Positions 41,201-49,879 of a stretch of DNA of 64,000 nucleotides are shown piece after piece; position 1 is the first letter of the stretch, and every line of letters begins with the position of its first letter. A program made the translations under genes and the position numbers. The DNA lies in the NCBI RefSeq assembly GCF_023278365.1, contig NZ_CP075338.1:1736001-1800000 (forward strand), given 5' to 3'. Source of the DNA: Epilithonimonas zeae (GTDB taxonomy: Bacteria; Bacteroidota; Bacteroidia; Flavobacteriales; Weeksellaceae). The notes under the pieces were generated by a model that was given only the letters and a program-made list of their open reading frames with translations, was not told the DNA's origin and made no database searches.

Positions 41201-44200
41201 TCCGAAAGATGAAAGTATATCGAGAGTGAATTTGCAATTCCAATTGGTTGCATTTAATGATGTGAAAACAGAATCGGTTGATTTGAAAATTGCTGACAGC
41301 AAAGATGATTTGAAAATTGAAATGGTGACATTCCGAGACAAATTACAGCCTGGACAAAAAGAAAAATGGACCATCAAAATTTCTGGCGCTGATAAAAACT
41401 CTTCGACTCCGCTCAGAGTAATAGCGGAAGTTTTGGCAAATATGTATGATAAATCGCTTGACCAATTTGCAGCGAATTCTTGGAGTTGGCAGAAATTCTA
41501 TTCACCTTTCTATGAAAGTTCTTATGAATTAAGAAACGGTTTGGAACAACAATATTATAATGGAAAAACTAATTATTTGAATACAAATAATGTTCGTATT
41601 CCTCAATTCAATTGGTTCAATGGTGCAATTTTATTTGGCTCTGATATAGATGGTGACGGAATTGCAAATTCCGATGATGCTTGTCCAACTGTTCCTGGAA
41701 CTGCTGAATATAAAGGCTGCCCAAAACCAAAAGCAATGTATGCAAGTGAAGTTGAAATGTCTGTTTCGGCTCCAGCAATGAAACTTCAAGGAAGAGCTGC
41801 CGGAGTTAAGATTGATGACTTAGCAACAACGCAAGATATGAAAGGGATTATTACATCAAAGGATAAAGATTTAGACAAAATCCCAGTCCGTCAAAACCTC
41901 AACGAAACAGCATTTTTCTATCCTAATCTTCTTACAGACAAAGATGGAAATGTATCATTCGAGTTCACTTCTCCAGAAGCTTTGACACAATGGAAACTAA
42001 TGTTTTTGGCTCATACCAAAGATGCAAGAACTGCAGTTTTGGAAAAATTGGTTGTGACACAAAAAGAGTTTTCTATTACACCAAATTATCCAAGATTTTT
42101 ACGCGAAGGCGACGAGTTGAATCTTCAAACTAAAATATCAAGTTTGGTCAGTCAAAAGCTGACTGGTTTCGCCCAATTGCAGATTTTGGATGCTTTTACC
42201 AATGAAGATATTACAGAAAAATTTGGAATTACTCAATTAACAGCAGTTTCTGGTTATAATAAAGAACAATCTTTTTCATTAGCTGAAAATGGAAATACGT
42301 CTGCAACTTGGAAACTGAAAGTTCCTAATAATGTTTCTTCGATAATTATTAAAATTGTTGCAAAAGCCGGTAATTTCTCTGACGGAGAACAAAAAGCCAT
42401 TGCAATTCTTCCAAATAGGATGTTGGTAACTGATGCGCTTCCGATTTTTGTGAAAGAAGGCCAGACGAAAACTTTCACTTTAGAAAATCTGAAAAATTCT
42501 AATTCTAAAACTCTGACTAATGTTTCAAACACTTTGGAATTGACGACCAACCCGATTTGGGAAATTATGTTTGCGCTTCCAAGTTTGAAAAATGACATCA
42601 ATAATTCGGCAGATGTGGTTTTCAACAAATGGTTTGCAGATGTTCTGGCTTCGGAAATTTTCAAAGCAAATCCAAAACTTAAAACTGTTTTTGATGAATA
42701 TCAATCCAAAGGTCTTTTGACTTCGAATCTTGAAAAAAATCAGGAATTAAAACAATTGTTATTGGATGAAACGCCTTGGGTTTTAGAATCGAAAAATGAA
42801 ACGGAACAAATGCAGAAATTAGCAAGATTATTCGATGCGAATACGATGCGAAATTCCATTAATGATGATTGGTCAGAATTGGTAAAACTGCAAAATCCTG
42901 ACGGCGGGTTCAGTTGGTATCAAGGTTATCCAAGTTCTTATTACACTTCATTATATATCTTGAAAAATCTAGGCAGAATTAATGAATGGCTGACAGGAAA
43001 CATTTCTGATTATCAAAGTTCTGAGCAAAAAGAAATAGTCAAAAAACTGGTTTCTTATGTGGATAATGAAGCGAGTCGATATGTAGAAATGAAGCAAAAT
43101 AAATACAATATTTGGAATAATTTTGTTTTGGATTATCTTTATACAAGACAGTATTGGGAAAAGGAATATCTTTTAAAGGGTAACGGAAAAACATTGAAAA
43201 ATATGGTTATTGATGAAGCCAAAAAGGCAAAAATCACCGATTTCACTTTCTTTGGATTGCACAGAGCTGCTTTGTTATTTAACAATTATGGATTGAAAGA
43301 TGTTTCTAAAAAACTGATGACTTATCTTAAAGAAACTTCGACAGAAACAGAAACTCAAGGTGTTTATTGGAAACAAAATCTGAATGATTGGGGTTGGTAT
43401 TCTTCCAAAACAGTGAATCATGCAGGAGCCATTGAAGCATTCCAAAAATTAACGCCGACTGATGAAAATTTCATTGAAGAAATGAAAATCTGGCTGATTA
43501 CACAGAAAGAAGTGAATTCTTGGGGCAACTCCAGAGGAACAGCTGAAGTTATTTTTACGATTTTGAATTCAGGGAAATCTTGGACGTCTGTAGAATCTGA
43601 TAAAGCTGAAATTAATTGGGGAGCAAAAGATTTATATCCAGTTCCACAAACTTCTGCAACAGGATATTTTAAAACTTCAGTAAATTCTGATAAGTTGGAT
43701 AAAAATCTTGCGACAGTTTCTATTAAAAAAGAAAGCGCTGGGATTGTTCAGGGTGGATTATTCTGGCAATATTATGAGGATTTGGACAAAATCAAATCTT
43801 CGGAAAGTTATATTTCGATTTCTAAAGAATTATACAAAAAAGTGAAAACCGAAAATGGGGAACAATTAGTTAAAATCAATGAAAATTCGCCGTTGAAAGT
43901 TGGTGATAAAGTGACTGTAAGAATGATTCTGAATACGGATAGAAATATGGAATTCATTCATCTAAAAGATATGAGAGCGGCAGGTTTTGAACCTTTGGAT
44001 GTGATTTCTGGTTATCAATGGAAAAATAATCTGGGATATTATCAATCAACAAAAGATGCTTCTACTAACTTTTATATCGAATACATGCCGAAAGGAAAAT
44101 ATGTCTTTGAATATGACTATGTAGCGAATGTAAGTGGAAGTTTTTCTAATGGAATTACGACTTTGCAGAATTATTATGCGCCGCAGATGAATGCGCATAC

Positions 44201-44231
44201 GCAGGGAACGAATGTAGTGATTACAGAATAA
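38250..44231 (+). CDS. Very large alpha-2-macroglobulin-like protein
   Basis: This 1993-residue protein has a signal peptide (MKILKSLLVFLLIFATMNFSA). The N-terminal ~330 residues are helical. Macroglobulin-type domains follow, with FLDRKIYRPGQIVYFKAIATG (about 550), the A2M signature region FFYPNLLTDKDGNVSFEFTSPEALTQWKLM (about 1220-1250), and an alpha/alpha-toroid thioester-like domain (DGGFSWYQGYPSSYYTSLYIL). No CxEQ thioester is visible, so it would not trap proteases covalently. Around 1131-1160 there is a DIDGDGIANSDDACP calcium-binding motif, then LQGRAAGV near 1180. It is periplasmic or outer-membrane linked. A strong terminator follows. Confidence 0.9.
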   Translation: MKILKSLLVFLLIFATMNFSAQNYYDQQWKKIEDNYKKGTYKSNLPIILEIQSQALKDNNAIQIIKSLKAEFSITKQTRDNTKNDENSKFFSKLQNTESKLKGDERQLFHLLTLEFIKDYYQNNSWKINQKTNIDNADLSQIETWSKLDFKNYLLKNYSDLEKENAALKKIQMQKYSEIFDASDNLEYFPTLSDWYNYNYIEFLRNQNLFTPNELKVNSAKINSIFDSETASLSGNAQLYFKHQKINYNCELNNCKDKFAQLEKLVKDESVKGDYKVLIIDDMIEILQQKQDYKLALTWINDAKEMFPKSKFLNNIKNKENQIKNPQLNIFYENETQSKKPIHIVAEGKNVKNFSLNIYKADDNAGFLNHIFDSYQNPFAKVKKTLVRKDQFSLPESSDFKTHKTSLELKALPAGIYLAEYVVENSTQGNYHFIVSDSKIIYSKKDDSNPKANILKLVNNENGKVFANETLEVAEYVRGKQIVKHSVKTDASGNFQIPNSDNKEYYRNFLVKNGSNYSMINVYGYDSDYGNRNKSENQESAQIFLDRKIYRPGQIVYFKAIATGINGETQRVKTLEKIPLNITLHDANGEELQTLKLTTNAFGSVNGSFTLPKNKLNGSFNIEVNNDDDKSGFHINGYSDFQVEEYKRPKFEVTFDPIKDEYKYGQTIKLKGKAMMFSGVPLSNSTVNYEIKKQNIRWRYFWWYPRGNDNENSILGDVKTNEKGEFTIKIELKKDETLEGIQIDNYAINASVTDINGETQSVNTNVKVASVSHYIAANEIGNTFSDEAIKLNVDTKNYNDQVLKKSYNVKLEKLEEPKQIFRENFASVVQDLPKLSKEEFVQKFPHDRFDKNDDVKNWKIEKQLINRIENPTTDNQQPTTKLDLGKLEAGTYKVLLYNIEGKDTIKTEQFFKVWDKKSLGQNQNPFLEVIRPTQDFKRGEKAKVFVYSAIPDPLVQIFIQNGKGETVTETKSFKNGILEYETAIPKDESISRVNLQFQLVAFNDVKTESVDLKIADSKDDLKIEMVTFRDKLQPGQKEKWTIKISGADKNSSTPLRVIAEVLANMYDKSLDQFAANSWSWQKFYSPFYESSYELRNGLEQQYYNGKTNYLNTNNVRIPQFNWFNGAILFGSDIDGDGIANSDDACPTVPGTAEYKGCPKPKAMYASEVEMSVSAPAMKLQGRAAGVKIDDLATTQDMKGIITSKDKDLDKIPVRQNLNETAFFYPNLLTDKDGNVSFEFTSPEALTQWKLMFLAHTKDARTAVLEKLVVTQKEFSITPNYPRFLREGDELNLQTKISSLVSQKLTGFAQLQILDAFTNEDITEKFGITQLTAVSGYNKEQSFSLAENGNTSATWKLKVPNNVSSIIIKIVAKAGNFSDGEQKAIAILPNRMLVTDALPIFVKEGQTKTFTLENLKNSNSKTLTNVSNTLELTTNPIWEIMFALPSLKNDINNSADVVFNKWFADVLASEIFKANPKLKTVFDEYQSKGLLTSNLEKNQELKQLLLDETPWVLESKNETEQMQKLARLFDANTMRNSINDDWSELVKLQNPDGGFSWYQGYPSSYYTSLYILKNLGRINEWLTGNISDYQSSEQKEIVKKLVSYVDNEASRYVEMKQNKYNIWNNFVLDYLYTRQYWEKEYLLKGNGKTLKNMVIDEAKKAKITDFTFFGLHRAALLFNNYGLKDVSKKLMTYLKETSTETETQGVYWKQNLNDWGWYSSKTVNHAGAIEAFQKLTPTDENFIEEMKIWLITQKEVNSWGNSRGTAEVIFTILNSGKSWTSVESDKAEINWGAKDLYPVPQTSATGYFKTSVNSDKLDKNLATVSIKKESAGIVQGGLFWQYYEDLDKIKSSESYISISKELYKKVKTENGEQLVKINENSPLKVGDKVTVRMILNTDRNMEFIHLKDMRAAGFEPLDVISGYQWKNNLGYYQSTKDASTNFYIEYMPKGKYVFEYDYVANVSGSFSNGITTLQNYYAPQMNAHTQGTNVVITE

Positions 44232-44248
44232 GATATAAATTTAATGAC

Positions 44249-44287
44249 AGGAAAAGGCTTCAAATAATTGAAGCCTTTTCCTATTTT
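44249..44287 (+). terminator. Terminator after macroglobulin gene
   Basis: AGGAAAAGGCTTCAA / TTGAAGCCTTTTCCT perfect 15-bp stem with a 4-base loop, then an AT-rich tail. Confidence 0.85.
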
Positions 44288-44343
44288 AAATAGTTAAACA
44301 TTAAACAGATTGCATAATTTTTATTATTTTAGCAAAAAAAAGT

Positions 44344-44790
44344 ATGAAATCAAGATATCTTTTATACTTTTCTTTATTAATTCACTTATTTTCTTGTCAA
44401 AATGCAAAAATGAACAGTGGTAATTTGGAAGTAAAGGAAGTAGAATTTGAAGAGGTAAATCATGTAAATATTAGACTAATTGATTCAGAATTTAAGATTT
44501 TGAAATCCCAGGCTGAAATCAATAAGATTTACCAAATCATCAACGCAAATAATCCTTCTCCAAGAAAAAATCCTATTCCAACTTTTGAAGAGAATGAAAC
44601 CTATATTGTTTTACAACCCAAAATTGAACAATTGGACTTCACGGTTACTAAGGTTTCAGAAAGGAATAAGAATTTAGAACTAAAAATTCAGCAATACGAT
44701 AATCCTGAATTTAAAAATAAAAAATATCCGGCAATCATCATTAAGCTTAATAAAAAAAGCAATTATAATAATATAAAAATTAAAAAATAA
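44344..44790 (+). CDS. Hypothetical lipoprotein
   Basis: This 148-residue protein has the lipoprotein signal MKSRYLLYFSLLIHLFSCQN. The mature part is charged and mixed alpha/beta (VEFEEVNHVNIRLIDSEFKI, TYIVLQPKIEQLDFTVTKV). It ends in a Lys/Asn-rich tail. No family was recognised. It lies between the macroglobulin gene, after its terminator, and the metalloprotease gene, 22 bp upstream of the latter, so co-transcription with the protease is likely. It might be an inhibitor or anchor for it, but nothing in the sequence proves that. Confidence 0.65.
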   Translation: MKSRYLLYFSLLIHLFSCQNAKMNSGNLEVKEVEFEEVNHVNIRLIDSEFKILKSQAEINKIYQIINANNPSPRKNPIPTFEENETYIVLQPKIEQLDFTVTKVSERNKNLELKIQQYDNPEFKNKKYPAIIIKLNKKSNYNNIKIKK

Positions 44791-44812
44791 GATAATTTAA
44801 AATATATTAACA

Positions 44813-47041
44813 ATGAACAAAAAATTACTATTTTCAGTAGGTGTAATGTTCTCGGGAATGTTGTTCTCGCAGAAAAATTACTGGAAGCAAGTCTCAGGTA
44901 TCGACAACAAATTGCCTGTTTATGACAAAACAGCTACGCCTTCTAAATACAAACTTTTTCAGCTCAACATGGAAGAGATAAAAGCTGATTTAGCAAAAGC
45001 ACCAAAACGTTTCTCTAATGATGAGTCTTTGGTGTTGAAATTCCCAACAGCAGAAGGAAAATTAGTAGATTATGTTGTACAAGAAGCTTCTGTAATGGAT
45101 CCCGCTTTACAAGCTAAATATCCAAACTTAAGATCATATCTTGGGTACGAAAAAGGAAACTCCGGAAACTCTATCCGTTTCAGTGTATCACCGTATGATG
45201 GCGTGAATGTAATGTATTTCAATGCTGGAAAAACGGCTTATCTGGATGCTTACACCCAAGATAAATCTACTTACATGGTTTATAATCGTGAAGATTTGGG
45301 ACCTAATCTTGAAGGATTTGCATGTGGCTACAAAAATCCAGAGGGTGAAAATATTGTTTCAGAACCAGTTCCACAGTCATTGGTACAAGATGGTCAATTC
45401 AGAAATTACCGACTTGCATTATCTTCAACTATGGAGTATTCTAGATACCATATCAATAGAGCTGGGTTAGCAGGAGGAACAGTAGAACAAAAGAAAGAAG
45501 CTGTTCTTGCGGCTATGAATACGACAATGACAAGAGTAAATGGAGTATATGAAAAAACTATTTCTCTTACAATGACTATGATTGCTAATAATGACCAATT
45601 ACTTTCTATAGATGTCGATGCTTATGCACCTGGATTCACTAATGATAGTGGCTCAACACTCTTAAACGAGAATCAAGCGTTTATTGACCAGACAGTAGGT
45701 AGTGCCGCTTATGACATCGGTCACATTTTCAGTACCGGCGGTGGTGGTATTGCACAACTCAGATCACCTTGCGTAGCAGGTAGTAAAGCTCGCGGTGTAA
45801 CAGGAAGAGGGGCACCGAGAACAGACGCTTTTGATATTGATTATGTCGCTCACGAAATGGGGCACCAATGGGGCGCTCAACACACTTTTGATAATTCATG
45901 TGATAGTAACAGAACAACAGCTACATCTGTAGAGCCAGGAAGTGGAAGTACAATTATGGCATATGCAGGTATTTGCCCGCCAAATATACAGGGAAATAGT
46001 GATGCCTATTTTCATGTAGTAAGCGTTAACCAAATGTATAGCAATATTACAACTGGATTAGGTTCAAACTGTGGTGTAAAGACAGCTAACAATAATCAGG
46101 TACCAGTAATTCAACAATTAACAAATTATTCTATTCCTAACGGAACTGCATTTGTTTTGTCTGGAAATGCTACAGATCCTGATGGTGATGCAGTAACTTA
46201 TCTATGGGAACAAACAGATATTAGAGGTGCAACAACATCTGCAGCACCAGTTTCTACACAGACATCAGGAGCTGTATTCAGATCTTATAGTCCTACAACA
46301 AGTAATCAACGTTATTTCCCTGTAATGTCTGCTGTTTCCGCAGGAAATTTAACTCCAACTTGGGAAGTTATACCAACAGTTGCAAGAGCACTTAACTTTG
46401 CTCTTTTTGTAAATGACAACAAAGCAACAGGAAATCAAGCTGCCAGAGCTAATACGGTAGTAACAGTTACAAATTCAGGCCCTTTTAAAGTGACTTCCCA
46501 AACGGTAGCAGCTAATTATAATGGAGGCTCTTCTCTTCCTGTAACTTGGGATATTGCAGGCACTAATGCCGCACCAATTAATACAGAAAATGTACAGATT
46601 CTCTTATCTTCTGATAATGGTTTAACTTTCCCAACCGTATTAGCGGAAAGTGTACCTAATACAGGAAGTGCTGACGTAATTCTTCCAAATGAAAACAATG
46701 GAAATGCAAGGATTATGGTAAAAGCTGTAAACAATATCTATTTCGCTGTAAACTCTGCCAGATTTAACATTAATAAAGTGCTTGCAGTTAACGAATCTGC
46801 TTTTGACAAAGGTTTTGCTATCTATCCAAACCCTGCAAAAGGAGAAGTTAATATCTCTTTGAATAAGGTAAATAAAGGTGCTAGTTATCAAATTCTAGAT
46901 CTTTCCGGAAAATTAATTTCTAATGGATCTTTGGAAAATGAAAAAACTCAGGTTAACATCTCTAATTTGAAAACAGGAACTTACAGAATTGTAATTTCTA
47001 ACAACGGAGAAACTACTAGCAAAAATCTTATTGTTAAATAA
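44813..47041 (+). CDS. Reprolysin-like (M12B) metalloprotease with T9SS domain
   Basis: This 742-residue protein has a signal peptide (about 1-20) and a propeptide-like region to ~180. A metzincin domain has the extended zinc motif AHEMGHQWGAQHTFD (about 346-360) and, downstream, STIMAYAG with the Met-turn methionine. A beta-sandwich region follows (about 430-650; DPDGDAVTYLWEQTD). The C-terminal T9SS sorting domain is FAIYPNPAKGEVNISL, ISNLKTGTYRI, SKNLIVK. It should be an extracellular zinc endopeptidase. Length and layout match other flavobacterial M12B proteins. Confidence 0.94.
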   Translation: MNKKLLFSVGVMFSGMLFSQKNYWKQVSGIDNKLPVYDKTATPSKYKLFQLNMEEIKADLAKAPKRFSNDESLVLKFPTAEGKLVDYVVQEASVMDPALQAKYPNLRSYLGYEKGNSGNSIRFSVSPYDGVNVMYFNAGKTAYLDAYTQDKSTYMVYNREDLGPNLEGFACGYKNPEGENIVSEPVPQSLVQDGQFRNYRLALSSTMEYSRYHINRAGLAGGTVEQKKEAVLAAMNTTMTRVNGVYEKTISLTMTMIANNDQLLSIDVDAYAPGFTNDSGSTLLNENQAFIDQTVGSAAYDIGHIFSTGGGGIAQLRSPCVAGSKARGVTGRGAPRTDAFDIDYVAHEMGHQWGAQHTFDNSCDSNRTTATSVEPGSGSTIMAYAGICPPNIQGNSDAYFHVVSVNQMYSNITTGLGSNCGVKTANNNQVPVIQQLTNYSIPNGTAFVLSGNATDPDGDAVTYLWEQTDIRGATTSAAPVSTQTSGAVFRSYSPTTSNQRYFPVMSAVSAGNLTPTWEVIPTVARALNFALFVNDNKATGNQAARANTVVTVTNSGPFKVTSQTVAANYNGGSSLPVTWDIAGTNAAPINTENVQILLSSDNGLTFPTVLAESVPNTGSADVILPNENNGNARIMVKAVNNIYFAVNSARFNINKVLAVNESAFDKGFAIYPNPAKGEVNISLNKVNKGASYQILDLSGKLISNGSLENEKTQVNISNLKTGTYRIVISNNGETTSKNLIVK

Positions 47042-47060
47042 GCAATTAAACTTAAAAACA

Positions 47061-47093
47061 AAAAACCAACTTCTTTCGAAGTTGGTTTTTTTA
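47061..47093 (+). terminator. Terminator after metalloprotease gene
   Basis: AAAAACCAACTTC / GAAGTTGGTTTTT with a 4-base loop and T run. Confidence 0.9.
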
Positions 47094-47118
47094 TGTTCAA
47101 AAATTAATTTAAATCAAA

Positions 47119-47709
47119 TTAAAATCCGTATTGCAATCCAATTTGGAATCCACTATTTCTAAGTTGTTTATCACTGTTATTCCAGCTGGTAGAACCATTT
47201 TTCTTAATATCAGTGAAACCAATAATATATCTGGCTCCAATTGCCATATTATTGAATTTGAAACCTAATCCAACTCCCCCACTCAGATCCAATTGATTGT
47301 AAGCATCTTTATCTTTCTCGATTATGGTTTTGCTATCGCTTTCATATTTATTTTTATTACCAACCAAAACACCAAACTGAGGTCCACCTTCGACATAGAA
47401 CTTTGGTATCAATTCAAACTGAAACATAATTGGCATTGATACATAATTAAGATTCAGCGTGTGAGAAGTATTTCCATTTTCATATTTTACTCCCATATTA
47501 TTATAGATCAGCTCTGGCTGAATACTAAGTAAAGCATTAACTGGTGCATTCATATAAAGACCTGCATAAAAACCAACCTTAGAATTTTTATCACCCCAAC
47601 CATTTTCTTGACTAATGGTAGAAATGTTTGCTCCTCCTTTTACACCAAATGATTGTGAGTAAGCCAAAGACATCATTGTCAATCCCACCAACCCAAATAT
47701 TTTCTTCAT
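47119..47709 (-). CDS. Outer-membrane beta-barrel protein, copy 1
   Basis: This is 196 residues from ATG 47709 (MKKIFGLVGLTMMSLAYSQ signal); the frame extends to 47748 but the extra residues precede the signal peptide. It is an eight-strand-type barrel (OMP_b-brl family): FGVKGGANISTISQ, VGFYAGLYMNAPVNALLSIQPELIYNN, YVSMPIMFQFELIPKFYVEGGPQFGVLVG and a terminal FQIGLQYGF ending in aromatic Phe. It is close in sequence to the next gene. It probably sits in the outer membrane as a structural or adhesion barrel with no known transport role. Confidence 0.88.
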   Translation of the reverse strand: MKKIFGLVGLTMMSLAYSQSFGVKGGANISTISQENGWGDKNSKVGFYAGLYMNAPVNALLSIQPELIYNNMGVKYENGNTSHTLNLNYVSMPIMFQFELIPKFYVEGGPQFGVLVGNKNKYESDSKTIIEKDKDAYNQLDLSGGVGLGFKFNNMAIGARYIIGFTDIKKNGSTSWNNSDKQLRNSGFQIGLQYGF

Positions 47710-47748
47710 ATATAATTGTTTATGAAGAGCAAAAATATAAATTATCAA

Positions 47749-47778
47749 ATAAAAAAGACCGAAATAATCGGTCTTTAG
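47749..47778 (-). terminator. Terminator between the two barrel genes
   Basis: AAAGACCGA / TCGGTCTTT inverted repeat with a 5-base loop, T run on the minus strand. Confidence 0.8.
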
Positions 47779-47801
47779 TAATAATTTAATATTGTGTAAG
47801 A

Positions 47802-48488
47802 TTAGAATTTGTAAGATAATCCAACCTGGAAAGTATTGTTTCTGTTTTTACCACTTTGTTCCAATGTAGTATTGCCATCTTCGTCGTTGTTTTTCTTGTT
47901 GATATCAGTAAATCCAGCAACATATCTAGCATTAATTCCAAAATTCTGAGTGAAATTAAATCCAAGACCTAATCCTGCTCCCATATTGAATCCACTATAA
48001 AAATCTTTAATATCTCTTGAAGAATAGGACTCTGTACTAGTAGAAGATGAACCTCCAGAAGTTACAGTTGTTGTTGTATCACCTTTAGCTTTAGCTCCAA
48101 CCAAGAATCCAAACTCAGGGCCAGCTTCTAAATAGAAATTAGGCGTTGCATGAAATTGAAACATTACAGGAACTGTTACATAATCTAAATTAAGACTTGC
48201 GGAGTTTTTATCCGTTGTAGTTACACCTCCAATAGTATAAGAATTGGTTCCTGTAACTTTAGCTCCCATCTGGCTATACAATACCTCTGGCTGAATACTG
48301 AATTGTTCTGATAAAGGCGCATTCATAAAAACTCCACCATAGAATCCAGCTTTAGATTTTGAATCTTCATAACCATCATCTGATATAGATGAAACGTTAA
48401 GACCTGCTTTTAAACCGAACGACGGACTAGTTTGTGCAAATGCAAATGTTCCCGCCACTAAACCTAATCCTAAAAATAACTTTTTCAT
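47802..48488 (-). CDS. Outer-membrane beta-barrel protein, copy 2
   Basis: This 228-residue protein has the signal MKKLFLGLGLVAGTFAFAQ. The barrel follows the same order as its neighbour: FGLKAGLNVSSIS, AGFYGGVFMNAPLSEQFSIQPEVLYS, YVTVPVMFQFHATPNFYLEAGPEFGFLVG and terminal FQVGLSYKF. It differs mainly by a Ser/Thr-rich loop (GDTTTTVTSGGSSSTSTESY) inserted before the sixth strand. The pair is a tandem duplication with separate terminators. Expected location is the outer membrane. Confidence 0.88.
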   Translation of the reverse strand: MKKLFLGLGLVAGTFAFAQTSPSFGLKAGLNVSSISDDGYEDSKSKAGFYGGVFMNAPLSEQFSIQPEVLYSQMGAKVTGTNSYTIGGVTTTDKNSASLNLDYVTVPVMFQFHATPNFYLEAGPEFGFLVGAKAKGDTTTTVTSGGSSSTSTESYSSRDIKDFYSGFNMGAGLGLGFNFTQNFGINARYVAGFTDINKKNNDEDGNTTLEQSGKNRNNTFQVGLSYKF

Positions 48489-48647
48489 AATTTCAAATTT
48501 TAAATTTTGTTTTTACGATTTGGATAGTTTCAAAATCTTTGCCAAAATTTAAAAAATCAATTATTATAAATGATTATTAACTCAAAATCAATAATTCAAA
48601 AGACTTGTTTTCAACGGGTTAAAATATTATTCATTAAATAACAAAAA

Positions 48648-49694
48648 TCAATTCTGATTAAGTCCTTTATAGAAATTAAGAGTCAAAATAATTTGTTCCG
48701 GATTTAATTTTTGATCAAAAACACAAGATCCAATTCCATTTATCAAAGAAAAATTAATATTTCCATCCTGGTTTTTCTTGTCATTGAACATTAAATCCAT
48801 AATCGCTGCATTCTTGAATTCTGAAATATCGATGTAAGGAAACAATCTTTTTATTTTACTAATAATAACTGATGACACTTCTACATCAATCAATCCGCAA
48901 AGAAAAGCCAAATGTGTTTCGCAAATCATTCCAAGTGCTACAGCTTCTCCGTGAGGAATTAGATTACCTTTTTTCAAGAAAAGACTTTCCACAGCGTGAC
49001 CAATCGTATGACCAAAGTTGAGTGTTTTCCTAACATTTTCTTCTTTAAAATCCTGAGAAACCACATTATTTTTAATTTCCATACTTCGGCTGATGAATGG
49101 AGAGATTGATTCTGGTGTTATTTTATCAAGAGAACTTAATTGGCTCCAATGTTCAGCATCGGCGATTAATCCGTGTTTCAGCATTTCAGCAAAACCACTT
49201 CTAAGTTCTTCAAATTTTAAAGTTTCTAAGAATTTTGGATAAAAGAAAATACCTTCTGGCAATGCAAACGTTCCAATTATATTCTTCAGATACTGATGAT
49301 CAATTCCCGTTTTCCCTCCTATAGAAGCATCACACATCGATAATAGAGTTGTAGGAATATTGATGAATTTGAAACCTCTCTTATAAGTTGAAGCCACAAA
49401 ACCGCCCATATCTGTTATCACACCTCCACCCAGATTGATTAGAAGAGATTTTCTGTCCGCTTCCATTTCTGAGAAGATTTCCCAAAGTTGTGTTGCGGTT
49501 TCTATATTTTTATTTTCTTCGCCAGCTTCTATTTCAATAACCTCAAAATGGGCTTCGGTTTCTAGGTTTGGGAGTAAGATTGGTAAACAATGATTGTGTG
49601 TATTCTCATCCACCAAAATAAAAATCTTGCTTGGTTTGATTTGATCGATATATTCATTAAGGCTCGTGAAATCTTGGTCAAGTTCCTTTATCAT
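48648..49694 (-). CDS. aroB: 3-Dehydroquinate synthase
   Basis: This 348-residue protein converts DAHP to 3-dehydroquinate in the shikimate pathway, using NAD and zinc. It has the dinucleotide region LLINLGGGVITDMGGFVAST and RGFKFINIPTTLLSMCDASIGGKTGID. The metal ligands are Glu in FAEMLKHGLIAD and His residues in NFGHTIGHAVESL and IPHGEAVALGM. The N-terminal start at 49694 gives the usual length. The space upstream carries a family A repeat. No other aro gene is adjacent. Confidence 0.96.
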   Translation of the reverse strand: MIKELDQDFTSLNEYIDQIKPSKIFILVDENTHNHCLPILLPNLETEAHFEVIEIEAGEENKNIETATQLWEIFSEMEADRKSLLINLGGGVITDMGGFVASTYKRGFKFINIPTTLLSMCDASIGGKTGIDHQYLKNIIGTFALPEGIFFYPKFLETLKFEELRSGFAEMLKHGLIADAEHWSQLSSLDKITPESISPFISRSMEIKNNVVSQDFKEENVRKTLNFGHTIGHAVESLFLKKGNLIPHGEAVALGMICETHLAFLCGLIDVEVSSVIISKIKRLFPYIDISEFKNAAIMDLMFNDKKNQDGNINFSLINGIGSCVFDQKLNPEQIILTLNFYKGLNQN

Positions 49695-49747
49695 AACTGA
49701 AATTTTAACAAAAGTAAGAACAAATTAGCAATATTCGGTTCTTGTTT

Positions 49748-49843
49748 GGCGACGAATTGCTCGCAGCCCGACTTGAGCGGAAATCCTTTTTACGCAACGG
49801 AGTGGAGTGAAAAGATTGAGAGCGGAAGGCGGATTAAGCTGCC
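49748..49843. repeat. Interspersed palindromic repeat, family A (reverse)
   Basis: GCCCGACTTGAGCGGAAATC, a 28-base spacer containing CAACGGAGTGGAGTG, then GATTGAGAGCGGAAGGCGG. The reverse complement matches the layout at 14540 and 31379 (CCGCT..CAATCTTTT / AAAAAGGAT..CCGCT). Confidence 0.7.
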
Positions 49844-49849
49844 CAAATA

Positions 49850-49877
49850 AAAAAAGAGAAGCAATCGTCTCTCTTTA
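49850..49877 (-). terminator. Terminator after DUF4476 gene
   Basis: AAAGAGA / TCTCTTT-type imperfect inverted repeat with T run on the minus strand, just after the DUF4476 stop. Confidence 0.6.
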
Positions 49878-49879
49878 AT

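Noticed and set aside
38250-44231. Thioester-active alpha-2-macroglobulin
   Set aside because: No CxEQ-type thioester motif is visible in the toroid region, so covalent protease trapping is not supported.
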